Below, one piece after another: positions 1 to 7,800 of a stretch of DNA of 64,000 bases. The notes beneath the pieces were generated by a model. That model was not told where the DNA came from. It saw nothing but the letters and a program-made list of their open reading frames with translations, and searched no databases. The first letter of the stretch is position 1, and every line of letters starts with the position of its first letter. The translations under genes and the position numbers were made by a program. This DNA is from CAYFZO01 sp965223735 (GTDB lineage Bacteria > Pseudomonadota > Gammaproteobacteria > Poriferisulfidales > Oxydemutatoraceae): contig OZ245010.1 of the NCBI GenBank assembly GCA_965223735.1, positions 1,240,001 to 1,304,000 of the forward strand. The letters are read 5' to 3'.

Positions 1-1173
1 CTCAGTTACCTGAACATCCCCGCGATCATCAGCGCCGCCGAACTGACCGACGCGATGGCGATCCACCCGGGTTACGGCTTCCTGTCCGAAAATGAAAACT
101 TCGCCGAGCAAGTCGAATCGAGCGGCTTTATCTTCATCGGCCCAAAACCCGAGACCATCGGTCTGATGGGCGACAAGCTTTCAGCACGGCGCGCGATGCA
201 GTCAGCCGGGATTCCGTGCGTGCCCGGCTCGGACGGCCCGCTCGGCGACGCCCCTGAAAACATTCTCGCGACGGCGCGCGAAATCGGCTACCCGGTCATC
301 ATCAAGGCGAGCGGCGGCGGCGGCGGACGCGGTATGCGCGTCGTACACAGCGAAGGTGCGTTGATGAACGCTCTGATGCTCACCCGTTCCGAGGCGCTGG
401 CCGCGTTCGGCAACGACCAGGTGTACATGGAAAAGTTTCTGGAGAAACCACGCCATATCGAAATCCAGATGCTCGCCGACAACCACGGCAATGTCGTACA
501 CCTCGGCGAACGCGACTGCTCGATACAACGCCGCTACCAGAAAGTGATCGAGGAAGCGCCTGCCCTCGGTCTCAGTAAGGCGCAGCGGCGTGAAATCGGC
601 GAACTCGCGATTGGCGCCTGTACCGAGATCGGCTATCGCGGAGCGGGCACTTTCGAGTTTCTTTATGAAAACGGAAAATTCTACTTTATCGAAATGAATA
701 CGCGCGTGCAGGTCGAACACCCTGTGACCGAGATCATCACCGGCGTGGACATAGTAAAAGAGCAGTTGCGGATTGCCGCGGGCGAGAAACTCGGCTTCAC
801 GCAGAGCGATATTCAAATCCGCGGACATGCGATTGAATGCCGCATCAACGCTGAAGATCCAGAAGCCAACTTCGCGCCGTCGCCGGGCAAAGTCGAGCTG
901 TTCCACGCCCCCGGCGGACCGGGTATCCGCATGGACTCCCATCTGTACACCGGCTACACTGTGCCGCCTTATTACGATTCGCTGATCGGCAAGTTAATCG
1001 CCTACGGCAATAATCGCGATACCGCGATCACCCGGATGCACAACGCCCTCGAAGAGATCATCATCGCCGGTATCAAAACCAACGTCGAACTGCACCGGGA
1101 ACTGATGAACGACGCGGCCTTTATCGCGGGCGGTCTCGACATTCATTACCTTGAAAAGAAATTGCTTCATTGA
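1..1173 (+). CDS. accC: Biotin carboxylase subunit of acetyl-CoA carboxylase, 5'-truncated by the window edge
   Basis: The frame is open from base 1 and gives 390 residues, so about 60 N-terminal residues of a ~449-residue protein lie outside the window. AccC carries out the ATP-dependent carboxylation of biotin on AccB, the first half-reaction of malonyl-CoA synthesis in the cytosol. Visible landmarks are the AIHPGYGFLSEN biotin-carboxylase N-domain motif, the glycine-rich ATP-grasp loop KASGGGGGRGMRVV, the DCSIQRRYQKVIEEAP stretch and the catalytic EMNTRVQVEHPVTE segment. The usual partner accB should be just upstream of the window. In many gammaproteobacteria prmA follows accC; here an accessory methyltransferase follows instead. 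Identity is very secure. Confidence 0.97.
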   Translation, partial: LSYLNIPAIISAAELTDAMAIHPGYGFLSENENFAEQVESSGFIFIGPKPETIGLMGDKLSARRAMQSAGIPCVPGSDGPLGDAPENILATAREIGYPVIIKASGGGGGRGMRVVHSEGALMNALMLTRSEALAAFGNDQVYMEKFLEKPRHIEIQMLADNHGNVVHLGERDCSIQRRYQKVIEEAPALGLSKAQRREIGELAIGACTEIGYRGAGTFEFLYENGKFYFIEMNTRVQVEHPVTEIITGVDIVKEQLRIAAGEKLGFTQSDIQIRGHAIECRINAEDPEANFAPSPGKVELFHAPGGPGIRMDSHLYTGYTVPPYYDSLIGKLIAYGNNRDTAITRMHNALEEIIIAGIKTNVELHRELMNDAAFIAGGLDIHYLEKKLLH

Positions 1174-1408
1174 ATTTTGCAACCCGGGAAAAACCCCGCA
1201 CACAAGCAGCGAAACAATTTGTGATAACCTTCCCCGCCTTCACAAAAGCATCGGCCCGGGCATCTTTGCCGGACGCCTTATCGCCCGAATGTTGCCGGCG
1301 CCTGCTTTTTGTATTTCTCCCACTTTATGAAACGCACCAATATGATCAAACAAGGCATTCAAAAACTGCTTGGCCATTTAGGTTATAAGATCGTAAAAAC
1401 CCACCGGT

Positions 1409-1442
<34 letters not shown>

Positions 1443-1923
1443 CACCTCCGGCGGGAAGTCAAACCCGTTTCCGCCTCCGCCTGTAGAGCCTGTCTGGCCG
1501 CTTCCCCGTCGCCCGGACGGGCTTTCTGATAAGATGCTTCGCAAAGAGTTCGAAAAACACGATCTCTGGCATTACACGTATGAGTTCGAGGGCGGTTTTT
1601 CTTTTTCATCGTTTCCCGGGAACCCATGGGCTCTTCCCCCCGAGCAGCAGTTTCAACGCTTCAGGCATTTCATGCCGTATTTGACCGGGTCTCAGAACGA
1701 TTCCCTAAGGGGAGGGCTGGAAGGAAAACGGGTGCTTGATATCGCCTGCAATGCCGGCTTTTGGTCAATACAGTGCGCGCTTCTCGGCGCAAAAGAAGTC
1801 GTGGGGTTTGATTATAGTCCCAACCACATCAAGCAGGCTGATTTGATCAAGTCGATCACTGGCATAAACAACGTGGAATTCAAAGTCCTTGATTTCTGGG
1901 ACATGAGCCCTCAATCATTGGGG

Positions 1924-2032
1924 GGAACATTCGACGTTGTTCTCAATCTGGGCATTCTCTTTCTTATACCTCGCTGTATAGCCTGAGCACTATTCGGAAC
2001 ATTCGACGTTGTTCTCAATCTGGGCATTCTCT
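1924..2032 (+). repeat. 37-bp direct duplication with 35-bp filler, carrying a stop codon
   Basis: Copies at 1924-1960 and 1996-2032 are identical over 37 bp and 72 bp apart (a multiple of three). The filler 1961-1995 contains the in-frame TGA at 1984. Deleting one unit rejoins the methyltransferase frame perfectly, so this is a secondary insertion/duplication within the gene. Confidence 0.85.
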
Positions 2033-2796
2033 ACCATTTGCCCGACCCCGTTGGGGCATTAAAACTTACAAAACTGATGGCGCGAAAGAATATCCTGCTG
2101 GATACAGCGGTGCACCCATCGAATAATCCCATAATTGAGTTGTGGTGGAGCACCCCCGGGCCTACTCCGAGAGCTACAAGCAGCGGGCTTATTGCTTCTT
2201 CGACCAAGAGCAGCATTGATTTGATATTGCGGCACATTAGCGTCGCGGAGTGGTTTAAAATACCGATGCGCAGCAGCGATATGCCGCCGGATTACCTCAG
2301 GGGGTACCGCGCCTCCTGGCTGATAACCGTGTGACCGGATCACCTGAAACAATGGCGCGGCAAACCATGCGGACAACCACTCAATATCCCTTTTGGGAAT
2401 AATATACTTAACTCACGTCACAAGGGACGCAAGCCGAAGTATCCATTTGGCGCTTCACAGGCTGGGTAACCCCGCCACCTCCACGTCCAGTAGCCCCATT
2501 CCCAAAGGCCGTTATACAGGCGTTAAACCTGTTCCGAATATATAAGACGATATGTGAATCAAGTATATTATTGCCTCCGTTAATGCGTTCGGGGAAAACC
2601 CCGCGCGTGAGCGACAAACCGTGTCTGTTTCCCAATCGCGCCTCTGTGTCCGCCTCCGCTGTTTCCATTGCGGTAACAAGCAGGCAGGCGACAGATCAAA
2701 GTGGTGTTTAACGCGCTGAAAACGGCTCAAAGACTTTGAGGCAGCAGACCTTAAACCCGCGCGCCGGAAAAGAGATACAATCCGGGAGTGCTTGCC

Positions 2797-3087
2797 ATGT
2801 CTGAGAGTGAGATATATACCATGTGCCGCATTGAGGGCAGAGTGCAGAAAGTCGGTTATCGTGCATGGACGCAGGCATCCGCACTGAAGATCGGCGTGCG
2901 CGGCTGGGTCAGGAACGAGAGCGACGGCAGTGTCTCGGCCTGCTTCGCGGGACCGGCGCAAAGCGTGCACGAATTGATCGCGCTATGCCGAAAAGGCCCG
3001 CCTGCCGCCGCCGTCACCGCTGTCATTGAACAGCCCGCAACTGTTGAAGATGCGGGCGACGACCATCACTTCAGCATCCGCCGCTGA
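2797..3087 (+). CDS. acyP: Acylphosphatase
   Basis: A 96-residue protein with the acylphosphatase signature CRIEGRVQKVGYRAWT near residues 9-24 (the phosphate-binding loop and catalytic Arg of the family) and the GWVRNESDGSV motif that carries the catalytic Asn. It hydrolyses the carboxyl-phosphate bond of acylphosphates in the cytosol. The chosen start, ATG 2797, is preceded by GGGAG at good spacing; an internal ATG at 2821 is less likely. The usual family motif is GRVQGVGFR; here Lys and Tyr replace Gly and Phe, which is tolerated in the family. It lies 24 bp ahead of fis and may be co-transcribed with it. Confidence 0.9.
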   Translation: MSESEIYTMCRIEGRVQKVGYRAWTQASALKIGVRGWVRNESDGSVSACFAGPAQSVHELIALCRKGPPAAAVTAVIEQPATVEDAGDDHHFSIRR

Positions 3088-3111
3088 GAACCGCGACACC
3101 CCCATACCGTC

Positions 3112-3429
3112 ATGGCCGGCACCCGGAAACGCGCCACAAAAGCACCGCCCAAAGCCCGGCGCAAAGGCGATTTCGAAAAGCTCGACAAGGCGCTTGAAAA
3201 CGCGCTGAAAGATTACTTCAAAATGCTCGCGGGCTACGAAGCCGATCATCTGCACAAACTGGTGTTTGAACACATCGAGAAGAAATTACTGAAGCACGTT
3301 CTGAAATTTGCGCAATTCAATCAAAGCCGCGCCGCCGCCATACTCGGACTCAGCCGCAGCACATTGCGCTCGAAGATCCGTGCATACGGCATTGCGACCG
3401 GGAAGACGCGCGCCGCCAAAAAGCATTGA
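3112..3429 (+). CDS. fis: Fis-family nucleoid-associated DNA-binding protein
   Basis: This 105-residue protein has a basic N-terminal tail, a helical core (KALENALKDYFKML), and a C-terminal helix-turn-helix NQSRAAAILGLSRSTLRSKI typical of Fis (E. coli Fis has 98 residues). Fis bends DNA and regulates rRNA promoters, recombination and replication. In gammaproteobacteria fis is often followed by purH; here accessory DNA follows. Start ATG 3112 is chosen because it includes the basic tail; a shorter form cannot be excluded. Identity is secure from the C-terminal 50 residues. Confidence 0.92.
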   Translation: MAGTRKRATKAPPKARRKGDFEKLDKALENALKDYFKMLAGYEADHLHKLVFEHIEKKLLKHVLKFAQFNQSRAAAILGLSRSTLRSKIRAYGIATGKTRAAKKH

Positions 3430-3499
3430 GACGTTCCGGTCCAATCATTACTGATAATATAAACAGGGGTGACGATTGTCGCCCCTCCGGAAAATAACT

Positions 3500-3898
3500 A
3501 TGAGAAACGAGAAGCAGCGGTTTGGGATGATAATCAATCAGAGAAGTGAGATATCGAACACAGATATAGATTTCACATCTAGAGTTTCCACATTGTACGA
3601 GTTGTTCCCTTGGCTTAAGGAAGCTGAGTTTAAAGATGCGAAAGTATACTATGGGAAAGGAAGAACACCTTTTATCGTTTGGGACGACGGAACTTGGGTC
3701 GACGGTGTTTTTGATGGTGAAAGTTGGGTAGATGGAACTTGGCTGAACGGTACGTTTAAGGGTGGTAGTTGGTCGAACGGAACTTGGCATAGCGGGAACT
3801 GAGAAGCGGACAATAACTGGTACGCAGGAATCTGGAAAAGGGGCAAGATTCAAGGTAAGCCTTCAACGGTTCCGCCCCAGCATTCTGATTTTTCGTGA
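3500..3898 (+). pseudogene. W-x-x-G pentad-repeat protein with an in-frame TGA
   Basis: From ATG 3500 the protein has about 60 unique residues and then a regular five-residue repeat with W or F first and G usually fourth (WDDGT, WVDGV, FDGES, WVDGT, WLNGT, FKGGS, WSNGT, WHSGN). TGA 3800-3802 falls exactly where the next pentad should begin with W. The same frame then continues EADNNWYAGIWKRGKIQG to a stop at 3898. A single TGG-to-TGA change explains this. Related repeat proteins of unknown function usually end in a similar basic KIQG-like tail. Base composition is more AT-rich than the flanking core genes, suggesting transfer. Function is unknown. Confidence 0.6.
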
Positions 3899-3971
3899 AA
3901 CTGTCCGTCCGCGACGACGATTAATTACGAGGGTTGCGGTTGGCTAGGACATTCTTCATGGTAATTATCCC

Positions 3972-4000
3972 TTGACAGCAAGTAGATTCCCTGTTAGGAT
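3972..4000 (+). promoter_or_regulatory. Candidate sigma-70 promoter for the transposase
   Basis: A perfect -35 box TTGACA (3972-3977), a 17-bp spacer and TAGGAT (3995-4000) as -10 lie 37 bp before the transposase ATG. An AGGAAA ribosome-binding site sits between. Confidence 0.5.
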
Positions 4001-4037
4001 ATGAGTGTGAGTTCAATCCAATAACAGGAAACCTACC

Positions 4038-4907
4038 ATGCATCGCTACACATTCTACGAGTTTCAGCAGGAGTATCCAAACGATGATGCGTGTTTGAAT
4101 ACCATCATGGAACTTCGCTATGGCGACAAGCCGGTATGCGATGAGTGCAAACATCAAACGAAGTACCATCGCATCCGCAAACGGCGCGCTTTTGCTTGCC
4201 AGTTCTGCGGTGCTCATGTCTATCCCTGTGTCGGAACTCCGTTCGAGAAATCCAGCACACCACTTCACAAGTGGTTCTACGCCATGTATCTGTTTACGGC
4301 AACGCGGCACGGCGTGTCGGGGAAGGAACTGGAACGGCAACTCGGCGTGAGTTACAAATGCGCTTGGCGAATTGGCCATCAGATCAGGAAACTGATGGCG
4401 GAGAATGGCAGTGGCGGCCTGTTCGGATGCGTAGAGGTCGATGAATCCTATGTCGGTGGGAAACGACCTGGCAAGCGCGGGCGTGGTGCCGAAGGCAAAA
4501 CCATCGTGTTCAGCATGAAGGAACGGGACGGGGAACTCAAAACCCAGCCCGTGCCGAATGTGAAGCGTAGGACGCTAGAGCCGATTATCCGTGAAAATGT
4601 GCGAGAAGGCACGCTCATCCACACGGACGAACTTCGCACCTACACCACGCTTGGCTTGCGCGGATACCACCATGACAGCGTCAATCACTCACACGGCGAG
4701 TATGCGAGAGAGGGTTGCCATGTTAACTCGCTGGAAGGCCACTGGTCGCTATTCAAGCGGAGCGTTCGAGGAACCCATGTTCACATTTCCGCCAAGCACA
4801 TGAGCAAGTACCTTTCAGAGTTCGACTTCCGCCACAATCTGCGGAAGGCTCCGTCCAGTATGTTCAGTCGCTTGATGGAACTTTTGTGCGAGGTACAGCC
4901 CGCTTAA
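4038..4907 (+). CDS. IS1595 family (ISXO2-like) transposase
   Basis: A 289-residue transposase. An N-terminal zinc ribbon (CDECKHQTKYHRIRKRRAFACQFCG) is followed by the helix-turn-helix segment SGKELERQLGVSYKCAWRI. The ISXO2-like DDE catalytic domain starts with VEVDESYVGGKRPGK (first Asp/Glu), has HTDELRTY (second Asp), and near the end the NSLEGHWSLFKRSVRGTHVHIS segment. Length and motif order match intact family members, so it may be active. Start ATG 4038 has AGGAAA upstream and a good promoter. The 3' end overlaps antiparallel with a small gene of the methylase unit. Confidence 0.93.
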   Translation: MHRYTFYEFQQEYPNDDACLNTIMELRYGDKPVCDECKHQTKYHRIRKRRAFACQFCGAHVYPCVGTPFEKSSTPLHKWFYAMYLFTATRHGVSGKELERQLGVSYKCAWRIGHQIRKLMAENGSGGLFGCVEVDESYVGGKRPGKRGRGAEGKTIVFSMKERDGELKTQPVPNVKRRTLEPIIRENVREGTLIHTDELRTYTTLGLRGYHHDSVNHSHGEYAREGCHVNSLEGHWSLFKRSVRGTHVHISAKHMSKYLSEFDFRHNLRKAPSSMFSRLMELLCEVQPA

Positions 4908-5004
4908 GCAGTTCGCGGAAACGCTCCCTGCCTTGCGGGTGAAGTTCTTTTTGCTCAACAGGGGGATCGGTCTTGGCCGGTTTCGGCTTCTGTTGTGCAG
5001 TCAT
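4864..5004 (-). CDS. Small hypothetical protein coupled to the DNA methylase
   Basis: This 46-residue protein begins MTAQQKPKPAKTDPPVEQKE and continues with a charged helix (GRERFRELLKRAVP). Its ATG (5004) overlaps the methylase stop in an ATGA arrangement, which suggests translational coupling. The 3' end overlaps the transposase 3' end by 44 bp on the opposite strand. Short lysine/proline-rich proteins of this kind after methylases are something I recall only loosely, so no function is assigned. It could be an accessory subunit of the modification enzyme. Confidence 0.5.
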   Translation of the reverse strand: MTAQQKPKPAKTDPPVEQKELHPQGRERFRELLKRAVPRTKVPSSD

Positions 5005-7367
5005 TTGATTTCCTCGGCAATCTGAATGATGCGCGCCATGTCCACCTTACCAGAACTGGTACACGGCAGATAGACCTCGATTTTGTCCAGCAGGACAGTT
5101 CTCGCGTAATCGTAACGCCATGCGTTGTTTCCCGTGATCGCTTGGCAGAGATACAGCACGGCGTTCTCGTTCTCTGTGAACGCATCAATCGGCTCGAGGA
5201 GCAACACGGTTTGAATGGCCGCAAAGCGGTAGGGGTGCCAGAAGGCGCGGCAGGGCTTGGTATTGTGAACCTTTGACACCGACACGCAGTTTTCCAGCAG
5301 AAGGTCATCCGGCACTTCCTTCCATTCCTTGATGCCGTTGTTTTCGGCAGTGGCGGAAATCACGGGGATATTCCCGTTCGGGAAGTCTTTCAGGCTTTTC
5401 AGCGTAGGGGAAACCTCGCGCTTGACGAAATCGCGGAGTGGGAACGGCTTTAAGTCTTCCAGCACATGGAGGTCGCGCTTCTTTTGTCGGCTTCGGACGA
5501 TTGACTTTGCCTTGACTAGCGAGGCCGACAGGTCAGAAAGGTCAACCTGGCCAGTCGGCATCCCGCTGTTCAGATAGGCTTCCGGCGCGAAGTCGCACCC
5601 TTCATCCGGGTTTATCGTAACGAGTACCTGTTCCCGTGGGATGTCCTTTTCACAGGGCTTATCAAGCATGAAGCGGCGCACCTGCTCCGTCATGCGGACA
5701 ACATTGTCCTTACGATCATGCTGGGACAGCACCTTGGATCTGCGTGGCCTGTGGTCGTCATCATGTAGAACCCCTAGAAAGGTGTCCCGCCGAAAATCGT
5801 GTGGCTGATGCGCTTTCAGCACCAGCGCGTAGGTGCTTTCGGCGATGGGATAGAACACGCTCTTGTCCAGTTTTATCACGATGAGTACTGTGTGCCGCCT
5901 TAACAGTTCCTTGCGCCACTCCGAATGCTCCGCTCCACTGATGGTAACGGCTGGCAACACGGCGAACAGGAGCGCATCGGGCCGAGACTGCCGAAGCACG
6001 TAATCTACAAACATCGGCTCGTTCGGTTCCTGCTTAAACGGCGGGTTCATCAGCACCCGTGAAAAGGGCTTGACGGCCCCCTGTGGCTCCCTGTCCTCTT
6101 CGTTCGGCAGGGTGTAAAACACTTCGCCGTCCCGCTCCCAGAACTCGTGGTCGAAGCAGTCCCCGTCATACATCCGGGATTTGCCGTCCCCACGGAAAAT
6201 CATGTTTACCAGCGCAAGGCTATATACATCATCCGTCTTATCAACACCAAACAGGCTGTGGCTTTTGAACTCCTCGTAGTCTTTCTGGCGGCTCCCCCCC
6301 CCCAGCGACTTCCTCATGGTATCCATCGCAGATACCAGGAACCCGCCCGTTCCGCAAGCAGGGTCGAGTATCCGATCCGAAATCCCTATGCCGACTACAT
6401 CTACGGCAAACTGCGTGATGTGCCTGGGGGTCAGGACAATCCCCATTTCCTTTGCGCCGTTGGCATAGCGCAGGAAGGTTTCGTAGAACTTGCCGAGCGC
6501 GTCATCGCCGCCGTTGATGGCAGAGCGGATGTTCATCTCCCGCAGGTGTTGTAGCGTTTCTACGATGGCTTTCCGGTACTGCTTGTGATTTTTCGTTGTG
6601 GCGGGGAGCGTGAGCTGGATAGACGCGGCAAATTCTTCCTTGCCGTGATGTTTCAGCATATCCTCTATGTTGCCGTTGATCTCGCGCACCAGCGCGGTAG
6701 GGCGGCCATGAATGGTTAGGTTTGCATCCTGCGCCAGTGCTAGCAGAAGAGCGGCCATGAAGCCCGCTCTATCGCCTACGGGAATCTGGTTGTTATGGAG
6801 CGTTCGGTTGATGGCGTTCGCCTTTTTCAGAAAACGGTCAGGATCGTCATTGAAAATTGCGGAGTTCGGGTCGTTGCGTTTCAGGATATTCAAGCACTGG
6901 TCGGGAGACAGGAAGCCTGTAGTCTCGTAATCGTTGATTTGAACTTCCTGCCATTCCTCGCCGTCCCAGTAGCAGGTTTCAACATAGAACGACTGGTCGG
7001 GCGTTCCGGCTATCCCGGTCGCAAATCGGGCGGCGTCCGGCTGCCGGTCGTTCACCTTGTCCGCATAGCCTCGCGCTTCGCGCAGGGCTTGTTTCAGTTG
7101 CTTATGCGAGCGTTTGGCTTCAATGAGCCAGTAGCGGGTGAACCGCTCGTAGGGGACAAGTACGATGTTTTCAGGGCTCTTTCGCCCTAGCGCATCCGAC
7201 AGCAACGGATCATGGCCGCCGAACTCGTGCTGTGTGTAAACGCTCCCGCCTCGTGCTGGGTTCCGCGTGTCCCAACCTAAATCTTTCAGAACCTTGCGGA
7301 TGTACTCGTAAGTTCTAAATTCGCTATCTTTCGGGGGGGGGGGGGGGGGGGGGGGGCAAGAAGACAT
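5001..7367 (-). CDS. N6-adenine DNA methyltransferase with N-terminal nuclease-like domain and C-terminal specificity region; phase-variable start
   Basis: From ATG 7367 the protein has 788 residues. Residues 4-12 are Cys plus eight Pro encoded by a 24-base C tract on this strand. Residues ~14-105 resemble HsdR-N/PD-(D/E)xK domains (YWLIEAKRSHKQLKQ), although the usual catalytic Asp position reads SPENIVL, so cleavage activity is uncertain. SAM motif I (LDPACGTGGFLVSAM, ~334) and catalytic motif IV NPPF (~441) mark an HsdM-like N6-adenine methylase. The last ~190 residues resemble an HsdS-type target-recognition domain. This layout suits a single-chain type IIG/I-like R-M or orphan methylase. 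The frame is currently ON. An upstream TTG (7388) is possible. No strong ribosome-binding site is seen. Confidence 0.85.
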   Translation of the reverse strand: MSSCPPPPPPPPKDSEFRTYEYIRKVLKDLGWDTRNPARGGSVYTQHEFGGHDPLLSDALGRKSPENIVLVPYERFTRYWLIEAKRSHKQLKQALREARGYADKVNDRQPDAARFATGIAGTPDQSFYVETCYWDGEEWQEVQINDYETTGFLSPDQCLNILKRNDPNSAIFNDDPDRFLKKANAINRTLHNNQIPVGDRAGFMAALLLALAQDANLTIHGRPTALVREINGNIEDMLKHHGKEEFAASIQLTLPATTKNHKQYRKAIVETLQHLREMNIRSAINGGDDALGKFYETFLRYANGAKEMGIVLTPRHITQFAVDVVGIGISDRILDPACGTGGFLVSAMDTMRKSLGGGSRQKDYEEFKSHSLFGVDKTDDVYSLALVNMIFRGDGKSRMYDGDCFDHEFWERDGEVFYTLPNEEDREPQGAVKPFSRVLMNPPFKQEPNEPMFVDYVLRQSRPDALLFAVLPAVTISGAEHSEWRKELLRRHTVLIVIKLDKSVFYPIAESTYALVLKAHQPHDFRRDTFLGVLHDDDHRPRRSKVLSQHDRKDNVVRMTEQVRRFMLDKPCEKDIPREQVLVTINPDEGCDFAPEAYLNSGMPTGQVDLSDLSASLVKAKSIVRSRQKKRDLHVLEDLKPFPLRDFVKREVSPTLKSLKDFPNGNIPVISATAENNGIKEWKEVPDDLLLENCVSVSKVHNTKPCRAFWHPYRFAAIQTVLLLEPIDAFTENENAVLYLCQAITGNNAWRYDYARTVLLDKIEVYLPCTSSGKVDMARIIQIAEEIK
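6294..6303 (-). repeat. G10 run (coding strand) inside the methylase gene
   Basis: Ten consecutive C on the + strand read as G10 in the methylase, encoding the end of Leu and three Gly in SLGGGSRQ, just after SAM motif I. It is a shorter slippage-prone tract within the catalytic domain. Confidence 0.7.
7333..7356 (-). repeat. 24-base poly-G (poly-C on coding strand) at the 5' end of the methylase
   Basis: The uninterrupted tract starts 11 bases after the ATG (7367) of the methylase. In the present length it encodes eight prolines in frame; other lengths, except multiples of three, would abolish the protein. Confidence 0.92.
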
Positions 7368-7421
7368 GGAGTTAATGGTAAACTTCAATTCTCACTCTCG
7401 TTACTTGCTTCTAGGGGATAA

Positions 7422-7556
7422 ACACCTTCTTCATTCACCTATAATCAACAAAGGGAGAATCAAAAAGCTCTTTCGGCGTGTGTTGAAATCGTTGACAATC
7501 TCAAAAAACGTTCGACTAATTTAGATCCTGAGGCAGAGATTTATTGGATCGGATAA
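7422..7556 (+). pseudogene. Open 3' remnant of an unidentified gene
   Basis: This stretch has no start codon but reads like protein (NQQRENQKALSACVEIVDN, then LKKRSTNLDPEAEIYWIG) up to TAA 7554-7556. It lies at the presumed outer edge of the methylase element and may be the tail of a gene cut by it. The rest of 7368-7800 shows no gene that I can support. Confidence 0.25.
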
Positions 7557-7800
7557 TGAGCAGCAGAATACATTTGAGGAGCTCAGGCTAGCCACCCTTG
7601 CCACCTTGGTCGTGGCTCCCCTCCAAACTACGCGCAAACGAATGAACTACGACAACTGTAAACGCGTGGCTGAGCAACTGCAGGTACCATTAAAAGCCGG
7701 GAGATCATTGCCAACTACGAGGCTAACAACCTCATTACGATTCAGGCTAATTAGCTATCCAGAACATCAGCCCAGGCACTCAGGCGGATCTGAACCGGGT

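Larger units (their letters stand above)
3941..7594. mobile_element. Possible IS1595-family transposon with a DNA-methylase passenger (ends uncertain)
   Basis: The transposase (+) and the methylase unit (-) converge and overlap by 44 bp, which suggests a long-standing joint unit rather than chance neighbours. GGTTGGCTAG (3938-3947) and the reverse complement of the sequence at about 7588-7597 (GGGTGGCTAG) match at 9 of 10 bases and could be terminal inverted repeats. No convincing 8-bp target duplication is seen, so the limits are tentative. IS1595-family elements with passenger genes are known; this assignment is inference. Confidence 0.35.

Noticed and set aside
202..942. Long minus-strand open frame inside accC
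   Set aside because: It is the antisense shadow of a well-conserved GC-rich gene; the sequence matches no family and accC explains the region.
1984..3802. Stop-codon reassignment (TGA as Trp) to explain the in-frame TGA codons
   Set aside because: Many intact core genes end in TGA at the expected length, and another broken gene carries TAG, so mutation is the better explanation.
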